Positions 7,823-16,633 are shown, counted from the stretch's first letter. The stretch: DNA of 64,000 nucleotides from Achromobacter seleniivolatilans (GCF_030864005.1 NZ_CP132976.1:5952001-6016000); one strand, 5' to 3'. Numbers and translations: made by a program. Notes: a model not told the origin generated them from the sequence alone.

Positions 7823-10015
7823 GTGGCCATTCGTTTTTTGTTGACTTGCCTTGGCGCGATAGCGCTGCAAGGTTGCTCCAACTTTGCCCACCAGCCCCGG
7901 CTGGCGACTGACCTGATACACGAGGGGCTTGCTGGCACGGGCAGTGATCGGTTTCAGCAGAACCAGCCACTACTGATTGAGCCTGCGGCGACCACCGCAG
8001 GGAAGTCCTCTTCCGGACCCGCGCGACAGCAGATTTTGCGCGGTACTGGCCAGTTCGTTGCCGAGGTGCCTGCACGGAGGACTTCGATTCGTACGACGGA
8101 AGAGGGGACTATCACTTTTAACTTCGTGAATCAGCCGATCGCGGCTGTGATCAATACCGTGCTGGGCGACGTGCTACAGGCTGATTACAGTATTGCGCAA
8201 GGTGTGAGAGGCGAGGTCTCGTTCTCGACGGCCAAGCCAGTGGACAGAGGGCAAGCTCTGTCGATCCTGCAGACGATGTTGTCATGGACGAACAACGCTC
8301 TTGTTTTGCAGGACGGTCGTTATCTTGCCGTCCCTGCCAGTCAGGCGATTGCGGGGCAGATGACGCCGCAGTCACGCATTCCGGCACCGGAGAGCGGCTT
8401 GAGCGCGCGCATGTTCGCGCTGGAATACGTTTCTGCCACGGAAATGCGCAAGCTGCTCAAGCCATTCGCCCGAGAGAGCGCTTTTCTGCTGGTTGACCCG
8501 TCACGCAACGTACTGGTGCTCAGCGGTACGCCGGATGAACTCGCCAACTATCAGGACACTATAGCCACGTTCGATCTCAATTGGTTGAAGGGTATGTCTA
8601 TTGGTGTTTTTGGCTTGCAGCGGGCTAACGTCGGGGAGCTGATGCCTGAACTCAACCAAATGTTTGGACCTCGGGGAGCGACACCCGTGGCCGGCATGCT
8701 CCGGTTCATGCCGATCGAACGAACCAACGCCATTGTTGCAATCTCCTCCCAACCTGAATACCTGACAGAGGTCGGTCGCTGGATCGATACCATCGACCAG
8801 GGTGGTGGGCACGAGCCCCAGATGTATGTGTACGACGTGAGGAATATGAAGGCCAGCGATTTGGCACGGTATCTAAGGCAAATCTATGGCAATGAAGGAC
8901 ACGGCGAAGGCGACCCAGGAAAAGTGGCGCCGGGTTTGCGGACGCTTAGTTTGTCGGGTCGCGGAGTCGGGGTTGCGACTGGTGGCGTACCTATGTCCAG
9001 TCCGCAAGAGATTACGGCAAAACCGAGGCAACATTTGGATGGTGACGAAAGCCAGGCTGCGGAAGAGGATGGCCAGTCGTACGGCGCTGGCCACAGAGCG
9101 AACGGAAACTTCGACAGTCAGGTCCGTATCACCGCGCAGCGCGGCAGCAATCAGTTATTAGTCCGAAGCAGGCCAACTCAATGGCAAGAGATCCACGCTG
9201 CCATTCGCCGGCTCGATACACCGCCGTTGCAGGTTCAAATTGAGACGCGCATTCTTGAAGTCAGCCTCGAGGATGGCTTGGATCTAGGTGTGCAGTGGTA
9301 CCTTGGCCGCCTGGCCGGCAATTCTTCCACCGAAGGTATCCAGAACGTTCCCGGCAGCCAAGCCGCTATGGGAGGCGGTGGTGCTGCTCGCCGGGCGTCC
9401 GATTCACTGTTCTATTCCTTCGTCAGCAGTAATTTGCAGGTGGCCCTGCATGCTCTTGAAAGCAGCGGCAATACGCGGGTACTCTCGGCGCCCTCGTTGG
9501 TGGTGTTGAACAATCAGCAAGCGCAGATTCAAGTGGGCGACAACATCCCCATCAATCAGACCAGCATCAATCTGGACAACACATCGGTCACCACTAGCAG
9601 CGTGCAATACGTGCAGACCGGCGTGATCCTAGACGTAGTGCCGCGTATCAACCCAGGTGGGCTTGTGTACTTGGATATCCAGCAGCAGGTGAGTGACGCC
9701 AGCAATGCGGTCGATAGCAATGGCAACCCTAGCATTTCCACCCGGTCCGTTTCCACTCAAGTGGCTGTGCAGAGTGGGCAAACTGTACTGCTGGGGGGAC
9801 TCATCAAGCAGAATGAGTCTGACTCTCGCTCCGGCGTGCCGTGGCTTGGCCGTATCCCGGGATTTGGTTGGCTTTTTAGCAACTCGCAGCGCAGCAAAGC
9901 GCGGACTGAGTTGATTGTGTTGATCACGCCCAAGGTGGTTAGTGATGCAAGCACGGCTAGGCAAGTCACCGATGAGTACCGGCAGCAACTTCAACTGATT
10001 CGGCCAGCAGAGTGA
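7823..10015 (+). CDS. gspD: type II secretion secretin GspD (outer-membrane lipoprotein)
   Basis: GspD forms the dodeca- or pentadecameric outer-membrane channel of the T2SS. Seen: a signal peptide with lipobox LQGC, N0-N3 domains (ITFNFVNQPIAAVINTVLGD; SARMFALEYVSATEMRKLL; IGVFGLQRANVGELM) and the secretin domain with VPWLGRIPGFGWLFSNSQ and TELIVLITPKVV near the end. The frame opens at GTG 7796, but GTG 7823 has AAGGA ten bases upstream and gives a compact lipoprotein signal (730 aa), so it is preferred. A lipidated secretin fits the XpsD type, which can target without a separate pilotin. It is the last gene of the operon. Confidence 0.9.
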   Translation: MAIRFLLTCLGAIALQGCSNFAHQPRLATDLIHEGLAGTGSDRFQQNQPLLIEPAATTAGKSSSGPARQQILRGTGQFVAEVPARRTSIRTTEEGTITFNFVNQPIAAVINTVLGDVLQADYSIAQGVRGEVSFSTAKPVDRGQALSILQTMLSWTNNALVLQDGRYLAVPASQAIAGQMTPQSRIPAPESGLSARMFALEYVSATEMRKLLKPFARESAFLLVDPSRNVLVLSGTPDELANYQDTIATFDLNWLKGMSIGVFGLQRANVGELMPELNQMFGPRGATPVAGMLRFMPIERTNAIVAISSQPEYLTEVGRWIDTIDQGGGHEPQMYVYDVRNMKASDLARYLRQIYGNEGHGEGDPGKVAPGLRTLSLSGRGVGVATGGVPMSSPQEITAKPRQHLDGDESQAAEEDGQSYGAGHRANGNFDSQVRITAQRGSNQLLVRSRPTQWQEIHAAIRRLDTPPLQVQIETRILEVSLEDGLDLGVQWYLGRLAGNSSTEGIQNVPGSQAAMGGGGAARRASDSLFYSFVSSNLQVALHALESSGNTRVLSAPSLVVLNNQQAQIQVGDNIPINQTSINLDNTSVTTSSVQYVQTGVILDVVPRINPGGLVYLDIQQQVSDASNAVDSNGNPSISTRSVSTQVAVQSGQTVLLGGLIKQNESDSRSGVPWLGRIPGFGWLFSNSQRSKARTELIVLITPKVVSDASTARQVTDEYRQQLQLIRPAE

Positions 10016-10209
10016 GTGCTTCGGGGCCAAGGGGGCAGCGAGATCGGTTTTTGTGGGGGGCAGTGGAACAGGCGCCACCGTTTCGTGATGCTCCTTGAGT
10101 GAGAAATCTTGCTGCCTTAGACAAGTTGTTAGTCAATCTGTTGGTTTGCACTGAAAACTGACCCAGCCCTAATTTGATTGGGTCTGGGTTGCCACAGGTT
10201 TGGCTGTTT

Positions 10210-10464
10210 TACGCTGGGCTGTTTACTGCTGCTTTTGAATCGGTAGCTGTCGTTGCCGGTCTCGACGATGTGGCAGTTGTGGGTGAGTCGATCGAGCAAG
10301 GCAGTCGTCATTTTTGCGTCCCCAAATATGTTTGCCCATTCATCGAAGCTGAGATTGGTGGTGATGATGAGGCTTGTGTGCTCGTAGAGCTTGCGGTTAG
10401 CGTTTCGAAGCGATTTGCCGGTGGCCGGTCTTGTCAAATTTTGCCGGCGTGAAAAGTTCATTGG
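10210..10464 (-). pseudogene. istB: IS21-family helper ATPase istB, 3' remnant
   Basis: On the minus strand an 80-residue segment reads KLYEHTSLIITTNLSFDEW, then GDAKMTTALLDRLTHNCHI and ETGNDSYRFKSSS. This is the C-terminal end of IstB, the AAA+ helper of IS21-type transposition. The Walker A and B parts and istA are absent. The open frame continues on both sides into unrelated translation of repeats, so this is a relic, not a gene. It marks the junction between the T2SS operon and the mosaic island. Confidence 0.85.
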
Positions 10465-10590
10465 CGACAATCGCGCGCGGTTGCCAGATCTTCGTTGAGC
10501 AAGTGGCGTGGACTTGCGGGCATGAGTCTCTGGGGGTGATGCTAGAGTAAAGGCCGTTCTGCGAATTACTAATACCGAATGTTTGGTATT

Positions 10591-10625
10591 GATGACGTAA
10601 ATCCCAAGTTGGATGAATTTCGACA
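10591..10625 (+). repeat. 35-bp dispersed repeat, copy A
   Basis: This 35-bp segment (core CCCAAGTTGGATGA) recurs in inverted orientation at 10874-10908 with 33 of 35 bases identical. It is preceded by a short palindrome AATACC/GGTATT (10571-10590). The origin is unknown; it sits between the istB relic and the rest of the island. Confidence 0.8.
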
Positions 10626-10844
10626 TCCGCCCCGAGCGAGGGCTGGGGCTGCTGCGGCCGCGGGACGCAGCTCCCGGCGGGCACGAGCGGGAGCGTAGCT
10701 TCAACCGTTCGAAGCCTCTTGGTTACCGCTTTTTCAAGTTAAGTGAACCATTCCGGTGAAACTCTCAACTTGAGGGAACCAAACGCACCAAGTCCCATGA
10801 ATAAAAAATTTCTAAGTCATTGATTCTTATAGGATGGAATTTTC

Positions 10845-10865
10845 AACTTCAATGAACTTCGACAG
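10845..10865 (+). repeat. related repeat, AATGAACTTCGACAG type (copy B)
   Basis: The segment around TCAATGAACTTCGACAG resembles the 35-bp repeat and pairs imperfectly with copy C just downstream, forming an inverted repeat around a 7-8 base loop at 10866-10873. Similar sequence occurs at 16313 and, inverted, at 19324. Confidence 0.6.
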
Positions 10866-10873
10866 GTGCCTGC

Positions 10874-10908
10874 TGTCGAAAGTCATCCAACTTGGGATTT
10901 GCGTCATC
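10874..10908 (-). repeat. 35-bp dispersed repeat, copy C (inverted)
   Basis: Inverted copy of the repeat at 10591-10625 with two differences over 35 bp. It is followed on the + strand by the palindrome CGAGAATTCTCG (10921-10932). No gene is attached. Confidence 0.8.
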
Positions 10909-11316
10909 GAGTTTGGGAGTCGAGAATTCTCGATATACAAGCACTGGCGCGGCCTGCAGCCAGGTTTTCCTTGTGAAGGTCCAATTTCGCGTGTCGATTG
11001 CCGGGTGAGCCGCCCTTCTCTCCGGGACACGGCCGGCGCCAGGTGCTGGCTACCCGAGGTGCCTGGCCGGGCAAGCCGCGCTGGCTCGGTGTGGGCAGGC
11101 GTCTTCTTGTTCGCATTGCACGTCGACCTGAGAAAATGCCTGGCCCGATGCTGCCGAGCTGGTGACGCTGCAACCACAGCATGACGGCCTGGCCGCCGGC
11201 CAGCGGGCAGCGCACGCGGCGCTGCTCAATGCCGCCAGCGTGGCGCCTGGTCGACAAGGCCGGGGCGTATAAACGACGGCTTTACACGGGCAACATCCTC
11301 ATCAAGGAGTTGCCTA

Positions 11317-11460
11317 ATGTACAACCCGTTCTCAACCCTCGCTCGTCTGCAAGCCTTGGCGTCCTGCCTTCTGGCGCTCGCTACCATTGATGACGCCCCT
11401 GCCACATCCCGGCATGGTTGCCCACAGGCCACCGTTGGCTGCGTCGGCCACCGCGACTAG
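11317..11460 (+). CDS. small unidentified ORF with a good ribosome site
   Basis: ATG 11317 is preceded by AAGGAG at a spacing of seven bases and opens a 47-codon frame beginning MYNPFSTLARLQALASCLL, ending at TAG 11458-11460. The start has the look of a truncated N-terminus, with a hydrophobic segment followed by sequence without protein-like character. It may be the beginning of a gene cut by a rearrangement. Function unknown. Confidence 0.25.
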   Translation: MYNPFSTLARLQALASCLLALATIDDAPATSRHGCPQATVGCVGHRD

Positions 11461-11595
11461 CAGCCAATCTGGAGCGTCGCTTGAGCGCCGCCCGCGCCGA
11501 CAGGTAGTGCCGGTCGGCCGGACCCGTTCTGATTTTGCCTCTGCAGGTCCGATTTGTATCTGCGTCGAGCGGGTGGTCCCAACGCGTGTCATGGG

Positions 11596-11721
11596 GCACC
11601 GTCTGATGCTGCGCACCCCCGATATCTAGTGCCGAGCATCCCCATTAGTCTGACGGCGCTGTCGCTGAACCTGCTGGCTGATGTACTGAATGACGCATTC
11701 AACCCCTGGCTATTGTGCTGA
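11596..11721 (+). pseudogene. possible C-terminal fragment of an ABC permease
   Basis: Without a start codon, this frame ends in LTALSLNLLADVLNDAFNP and a TGA at 11719-11721. It resembles the end of DppC/OppC-type permeases (..LTVLAFNLLGDxLRDALDPR..). Only about 25 residues support the match, so the call is tentative. Confidence 0.3.
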
Positions 11722-11762
11722 CGCCGCGCCGGTCCGGCGTAGTCTTGCTAAAGAGCCTGATG

Positions 11763-11778
11763 TAGACAAATTTGTCTA
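11763..11778. promoter_or_regulatory. perfect 16-bp palindrome, candidate BlaI operator
   Basis: TAGACAAATTTGTCTA is a perfect palindrome 44 bases upstream of the blaI-type gene. A second inverted repeat, TCTAGAA-6-TTCTAGA, overlaps it at 11775-11794. BlaI/MecI dimers bind short palindromes near their own promoter, so this is the obvious operator for the blaI-sensor-OXA operon. Binding is inferred. Confidence 0.65.
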
Positions 11779-11821
11779 GAACAGTTATTCTAGATCGATC
11801 TGTTGCCGACTTCCATTTTTC

Positions 11822-12211
11822 ATGACCACCAATAACTCCGCCGCCGCCAAGCCGACCAGCGCCGAACTCGATGTGTTGCAGGCGCTCTGGGAGACCGGCC
11901 CCGCCACCGTCAAGCAGGTCCACGCCGCCATGGCGCCCGCACGCGACAGTCTCACCTACGCCAACGTGCTGCGGCTGATGCAGATCATGCACGGCAAGGG
12001 CCTGCTGACGCGCGATGAAAGCGAGCGCTCGCACGTCTATGCCGCCGCCCAGAGCCAGAAGGCGACGCAGGGCGGGCTGGTCAAGCACCTGATTGGCAAG
12101 GCCTTTGCCGGTTCCGGCAAGGCGCTGGTGCTGGCCGCTCTGCGCGAAGGCCACGTCAGCAAGAAGGATCGCGACGAAATCGAAGCCCTGCTGCGCGACG
12201 ACAAACTGTGA
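11822..12211 (+). CDS. blaI: BlaI/MecI/CopY-family transcriptional repressor
   Basis: 129-aa winged-helix repressor: SAELDVLQALWETGPATVKQV gives the first helices, LTYANVLRLMQIMHGKGLL the recognition helix and wing, and the C-terminal part (HLIGKAFAGSGKALVLAAL) the dimerisation helices. In the family, repression is relieved when a BlaR1-type membrane protease, triggered by beta-lactam, causes cleavage of BlaI. The stop overlaps the start of just such a protease gene (12208), so the two are translationally coupled. The family match is clear; which signal it answers to is inferred from neighbours. Confidence 0.88.
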   Translation: MTTNNSAAAKPTSAELDVLQALWETGPATVKQVHAAMAPARDSLTYANVLRLMQIMHGKGLLTRDESERSHVYAAAQSQKATQGGLVKHLIGKAFAGSGKALVLAALREGHVSKKDRDEIEALLRDDKL

Positions 12212-13908
12212 CCGACTTCCTGCTCTCCACTGCCTGGACCCTCGGCGGCAGCCTGCCGGTGGTGGCCTGGAAAATCCTGTGCCTCCATGCCGCCACGCTG
12301 GCGGTGCTGTCGCTGACGCGCCCCGACGATGCCCGGCTGCGCTACACACTGCTGGGCGCGGCGTTGTTTGCCGGCGTGGCCATCGCCGTGACCGACGTGG
12401 CGCTCGCCTGGCGCGGCCTGCCCGCCGCGGCCGCGTCGCCGCCGGGAACGTCCGCCACGGCCTGGCCGCTGTGGCTGGCGCTGGCCTGGTTGGCCGGCAG
12501 CGCGATCGCGGCGCTGCGGGTGCTGCTGGGACTGGGCTGGCTACGCGGCGTGCTGCGCGCCAGCCAACCCTGGAACGATCCCGCCTGGCAGGCGCGCGTG
12601 GCGGACATGGCCCGCCGCCTGCGGCTGTCGCGCACGGTCGGCCTGCGCGTGGTGCGCAACCTGTCCTCGCCGGTCACCGCTGGTTGGCTCAAGCCGGTGA
12701 TCCTGGTGCCGGCCTCGCTCGTCACCGGCATGCCGGCGGATCTGCTGGCGGCGCTGCTGGCGCATGAACTGGCCCACGTGCGGCGCCACGATTACCTGGT
12801 CAACCTGCTGCAGCACGCCGCCGAGGTACTGCTGTTCTTCCACCCGTCCATCTGGTGGCTGTCGCGCCACTTGCGGATCGAGCGCGAACGCATCGCCGAC
12901 CAGATGGCCGCGGCCCTGATCGGCAGCCCCATGCCGCTGGCGCGCGCCCTGCACTCCCTGGAGCGCGCCGCCGCCGATGCGCCGGCGTCGGTGGCGCCCG
13001 CTGCGCGAGACGGCGACCTGCTCGACCGCATCCGCCGCTTGGTGCGTCCCGACACGCTCGACGCCCGCCGCGTGGTGGCCCTGCCCGTGCTGGCGATGTC
13101 TTGCGCGTTGGCCGGCTTCGGCGCCTGGACGACGCTTATGGCCGGGCCGGCGCAGCCGCTGTCCGTGCAGGAAGCGCAACGCCTGATGGCGCGGTTGCCC
13201 GGGGTCAAGGCCATGATCGAGGCCAGCGGCGCCTCCCATGTGCTGGTGCTGGATACCCGTTCGGGCGCCACGCTGCTCGGCCGCGCCGAGAACGACGCCG
13301 TGCCGATCGCGTCGCTGACCAAGCTGATGACCGCCATGGTGGTGCTGGATGCGGCTCCGGATCTATCGCGCCCCGTCCGCATCGACGAGCGCGACGCGCG
13401 CGCCACCGCCTCCGGCGCCGCGTCGCAGCTGCCGGTAGGCGCGAGCGTGACGCTGGACACGCTGCTCAAGCTGGCGCTGATGGCGTCGGACAACCGCGCC
13501 GCCCACGCTCTGGCTCGCACCTATCCGGGCGGCGAGCCGGCTTTTGTCCAGGCCGTGCAGCGCAAGACCGCCGCGCTGCATCTGAAGCACACTACGTTGG
13601 AAGAGCCAACCGGGCTGTCTACCGCCAATCGCGCCAGTGCCGCCGACATCGGCCGGATCGTCAGCGCGGCCGCGGCCTATCCGCAGATCGCACGCGACAC
13701 TACCGCGCTCGTCGAGACAGTCGACACGGCCGGCAACCGGCTCCGGTATCACAACACCAATCCGCTGGTCGGCGCGCAGGGCTGGGACATCCGCCTGTCC
13801 AAGACCGGCACCTCGACCGAAGCGGGGCGCTGCCTGGCCATGCGCATCCATATCGACGACCGCGATCTGACGCTGGTCCTGCTCAACGGCCACCCCGACC
13901 GCGGCTGA
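12208..13908 (+). CDS. BlaR1-like M56 metalloprotease fused to a PBP7/S11-type penicillin-binding domain
   Basis: Residues 1-310 form the M56 module: N-terminal helices, zinc motif HELAH (186-190) with a third-ligand candidate Glu in ERERIAD (225-231), and a last transmembrane helix at about 288-306. Residues ~320-566 are an S11 D,D-peptidase of PbpG (PBP7) type with SLTK (369-372), SDN (427-429) and KTG (532-534), plus LALMASDNRAAHALARTYPG and EPTGLSTANRASAADI. Canonical BlaR1/MecR1 instead carries a class D beta-lactamase-like sensor (also SxxK/KTG). The gene is coupled to blaI (four-base overlap) and lies 38 bases before an OXA gene, so a beta-lactam sensing role is a strong inference. All catalytic motifs of both halves are intact. 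Whether the S11 part is a sensor or an active peptidase cannot be told. Confidence 0.85.
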   Translation: MTDFLLSTAWTLGGSLPVVAWKILCLHAATLAVLSLTRPDDARLRYTLLGAALFAGVAIAVTDVALAWRGLPAAAASPPGTSATAWPLWLALAWLAGSAIAALRVLLGLGWLRGVLRASQPWNDPAWQARVADMARRLRLSRTVGLRVVRNLSSPVTAGWLKPVILVPASLVTGMPADLLAALLAHELAHVRRHDYLVNLLQHAAEVLLFFHPSIWWLSRHLRIERERIADQMAAALIGSPMPLARALHSLERAAADAPASVAPAARDGDLLDRIRRLVRPDTLDARRVVALPVLAMSCALAGFGAWTTLMAGPAQPLSVQEAQRLMARLPGVKAMIEASGASHVLVLDTRSGATLLGRAENDAVPIASLTKLMTAMVVLDAAPDLSRPVRIDERDARATASGAASQLPVGASVTLDTLLKLALMASDNRAAHALARTYPGGEPAFVQAVQRKTAALHLKHTTLEEPTGLSTANRASAADIGRIVSAAAAYPQIARDTTALVETVDTAGNRLRYHNTNPLVGAQGWDIRLSKTGTSTEAGRCLAMRIHIDDRDLTLVLLNGHPDRG

Positions 13909-13946
13909 GCGTTCTTCCCTGTTTTTTCCACTACGGTTCATCGATC

Positions 13947-14774
13947 ATGACCTTTCGACTCTCTTCGTGCGCCCTCGGCGCAGCCCTTTCCCTGTCCGCG
14001 CTGGCCGGCACCCCTGCCCAGGCGGCCGTCCTGTGCACCGTGGTGGCTGACGCCGCCGACGGCCGCATCGTGTTTCAGCAGGGTACGCAACAGGCCTGCG
14101 CCGCGCGCTACACGCCGGCCTCGACCTTCAAGCTGCCCATCGCCCTGATGGGCGCGGACGCCGGCGTCCTGAAAGGTCCGCACGAGCCGGTCTGGAACTA
14201 CCAGTCCGGTTATCCCGACTGGGGCGGCGATGCCTGGCGCCAGCCCACGGATCCGGCGCGCTGGATCAAGTATTCGGTGGTCTGGTACTCGCAGCTGACC
14301 GCCAAGGCGCTGGGGCAGGAACGCTTCCAGCGCTATACCTCCGTGTTCCACTACGGCAACGAGGACGTCTCAGGCGAACCCGGTAAGCACAATGGCACCG
14401 ACGGCGCGTGGATCATCTCGTCGCTACGCATCTCGCCGCTGGAACAACTGACCTTCCTGCGCAAGGTGGTCAACCGGCAATTGCCGATCAAGACCGCGGC
14501 CTACGACCTGGCCGAGAACCTGTTCGAGGTCGGCGAAGCCGGTGGCTGGAGCCTGTATGGCAAAACCGGCACCGGTTCGCCCGGCAGCAACGGCGTCTAC
14601 ACGCCGGCCAACGCCTACGGCTGGTTCGTCGGCTGGGCGCGCAAGGACGACCGCCAACTGGTGTTCGTCCGCCTGGTGCAGGACGAGCGGGCCACCAAGC
14701 CCAACGCCGGCCTGCGCGCCCGCGACGATCTGATGCGCGACTGGCCCGCCATGGCAGACGCGCCCCGCAAGTGA
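13947..14774 (+). CDS. class D (OXA-type) beta-lactamase
   Basis: 275-aa periplasmic serine beta-lactamase with a signal peptide ending AQA. Class D motifs are all present: STFK (59-62; Ser59 nucleophile, Lys62 carbamylated in the family), SVV (110-112), YGN (136-138), Trp155 in AWIISS and KTG (206-208). These resemble chromosomal OXA enzymes of Achromobacter and relatives, but the exact variant cannot be set without a database. It shares an operon with a BlaI repressor and a sensor-protease, which suggests inducible expression; most chromosomal OXA genes are not linked to such a pair. The segment is markedly GC-richer than the T2SS region. Confidence 0.93.
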   Translation: MTFRLSSCALGAALSLSALAGTPAQAAVLCTVVADAADGRIVFQQGTQQACAARYTPASTFKLPIALMGADAGVLKGPHEPVWNYQSGYPDWGGDAWRQPTDPARWIKYSVVWYSQLTAKALGQERFQRYTSVFHYGNEDVSGEPGKHNGTDGAWIISSLRISPLEQLTFLRKVVNRQLPIKTAAYDLAENLFEVGEAGGWSLYGKTGTGSPGSNGVYTPANAYGWFVGWARKDDRQLVFVRLVQDERATKPNAGLRARDDLMRDWPAMADAPRK

Positions 14775-14787
14775 GCCGGCGTCGGCC

Positions 14788-15165
14788 ATGAATGCCGCGA
14801 CGCGCGATGACGGCATCAACATGCTGCGTGGACTGTCGATCCTGCTGGTGTTGCTGCATCACTTCAATATCGCCTATCCGCTGCGCGATACGGCGCTCGC
14901 CGGCTTTGCGGGCTGACCACTGCTGCACGCCATCGCGCGCAACGGCAACTATGGCGTGACGATCTTCTTCGTCTTCTCGAGGTTTCTGATCACCCGCAAC
15001 GCGCTCGGGCGCTGGGGCCGCCTCGACGCCATCCGGCCGGCATCGTTCTGGCTGCTGCGTCTGGCGCGGATCGTGCCCACGCTGGCACTGGCACTGGCAC
15101 TGGCGGCCGTAGGCGCGCTGGCGCTGGCCGGCTTGCCGCTGTTCGGCAACCGCGCGGGCACCGCG
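14788..15165 (+). pseudogene. acyltransferase-3 (OafA/WecH-like) gene, nonsense-broken and truncated
   Basis: ATG 14788 starts a typical acyltransferase-3 N-terminus (GINMLRGLSILLVLLHHFNI). An in-frame TGA at 14914-14916 stands where the family often has Trp. The same frame continues with NGNYGVTIFFVFSRFLIT, matching the family's VTIFFVxSGFLIT with Arg for Gly, and two further hydrophobic stretches. Near 15165 the homology stops and the frame runs into ketopantoate reductase sequence. It is non-functional unless the TGA is read through. Confidence 0.8.
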
Positions 15166-16020
15166 GTGCCGCTCTGGAGCACCAACGCCGCCGCGCTGCA
15201 CCAGATTGGCCGCCCGCACCTGTTGTGCGGCCGCACGCCCCGCGACCAGCTGACGTTGCTGGATGGCGAGCGCCGCGTCGTCGTTCTGGGGCCCGTGCAG
15301 ACAGATCCGGACCAAATCGATCGCAAGACGGATCTCGTTTTTCTCGCGGTCAAGGCGACGCAGACCGAGACTGCAGCAGGATGGCTCGCGGCGTTGTGCC
15401 GCCCAGATACCGTCGTGTGCGTGCTACAGAATGGCGTCGAGCAGTTGGAAAGGGTCGCGCTGCACGCTCCGCGTGCGAGGATCGTCCCGGCTGTCGTGTG
15501 GTTCCCCGCGCAGGCTCAAGCCGACGGCTCGGTACGATTGCGGGGCGATGCGCGTCTGAGCCTGCCGGACACGCCGGCATCCCGCGTAGTGGCGGACGGG
15601 CTTCTGGGTACTCAGTGCAGTGTAGATATCACCGCCGATTCTCTGTCCGTGGCTTGGCGCAAGCTGTTGCAGAATGCGGTGGCTGGCCTCATGGCGCTCA
15701 CACATCGCCGTGCAGGCATGTTTGTCCGGCACGACATCGCCAAGCTCTCGTTGGCATATTTGCGAGAATGCCTGGCCGTGGCACGTGCCGAGGGAGCCAA
15801 TCTGGACGACGACGTGCCGCAAGAAATTCTCGCCAGGTTTCAAGCGTCTTCGTCTGACTTGAGCACGTCCATCCTGACAGACCGCGAAGCCGGTCGGCCG
15901 CTCGAATGGGATATTCGGAACGGCGTCGTATCGCGTCGCGCTCGGGTTCACGGCATACCGACGCCGATCAGCGACGTCGTCGTGCCCCTGCTGGCCGCCG
16001 CGAGCGACGGGCCGGGCTGA
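15166..16020 (+). pseudogene. ketopantoate reductase (PanE/ApbA-like), N-terminus missing
   Basis: From about 15175 the translation matches 2-dehydropantoate 2-reductase: ALHQIGRPHLLCGR, DLVFLAVKATQTETAAGWL, VVCVLQNGVEQLERVA, then the C-terminal helical domain WRKLLQNAVAGLMALTHR and LEWDIRNGVVSRRARVHGI. The N-terminal Rossmann glycine motif (GxGxxG) is absent, replaced in frame by the tail of the acyltransferase relic. The C-terminal half looks intact, so the fusion is probably recent. A functional enzyme is unlikely without the NADPH loop. Confidence 0.78.
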
Positions 16021-16633
16021 TTCGCGGTCTATACGACGAGACTCCGCATTGCTTATCTCCGCATCTCGGCTGGGCGGAACGTCGTTGGGATGCGCTTTAT
16101 TCATTAGGCGACGAAATTTGGCCCTCAATGTGGTTGCCGGTGGCCATAGGGGCTCCAGTTCAGAATTTCCAATCGCGTTTTCAAGATTTCTACGACAGCT
16201 TTTGGCCGATGGCAGTCGTTCGTCAACCGCGTCTAGCTCACTACCGTTGTATGGCAGGCCAGGCCGACTGGCATGGGAAACCTCGCGATGTAATGGACCC
16301 AATCAGCACCCAAGTTCAATGAACTTTGACAGTTCATTCAACTGAAGATTTTGATCCCCAAAGTTGGCAAGCAACAGGTGTTTGGATCGCGCTAGAGAGC
16401 AGGTTCTGGCGCAGCCTCACCCGTGCCGGGTCAAAACCCGCCTCTCCAGCGAATTTCAACGCAGGAACTCAGCGCAGGTGCAGAGTGCGTCGGAAAAGGC
16501 GCGGCTTCGATATCAAGCGTTTGGCCAACGGCCAGGAGGCCAAAGTGACGGCGGGGTAGCGCTCTGCCCATGGCCCCCACTTGAGCGTAGGGTTCGCGAT
16601 GTGATCGCACTGAGACCGCAAATCGCCGTATTC
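16021..16633. other. gap with a repeat but no convincing gene
   Basis: Short open frames on both strands here show no recognisable family. A hairpin-forming repeat at 16313-16343 is the only structured element seen. The stretch is probably decayed island DNA. Confidence 0.5.
16313..16343. repeat. hairpin repeat, AGTTCAATGAACT / AGTTCATTCAACT (copy D)
   Basis: Two 13-bp arms, inverted with one mismatch around the loop TTGAC. The left arm plus TTTGACAG resembles the repeat at 10845 and the inverted copy at 19324. Confidence 0.65.

Larger units (their letters stand above)
10909..11762. other. decayed region without a convincing gene
   Basis: GC-rich stretch between the repeats and the beta-lactamase operon. 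Open frames here are short and look like no known protein. The only gene-like signs are a small ORF with a good ribosome site at 11317 and a permease-like C-terminal scrap near 11596-11721, both listed separately. Confidence 0.5.

Noticed and set aside
10129..10704. a 191-aa protein on the minus strand
   Set aside because: Only about 80 internal residues match IstB; the ends are translated repeat and intergenic sequence.
12855..14774. 639-codon open frame running through the sensor gene into the OXA gene
   Set aside because: Only the part from 13947 on is the OXA protein. The upstream part is an Arg/Ala/Gly-rich shadow of the GC-rich M56-S11 gene in another frame.
14956..16020. a single 354-aa protein combining membrane helices and a reductase
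   Set aside because: The first part matches the middle of an acyltransferase and the rest a reductase missing its NADPH loop; better explained as two broken genes joined.
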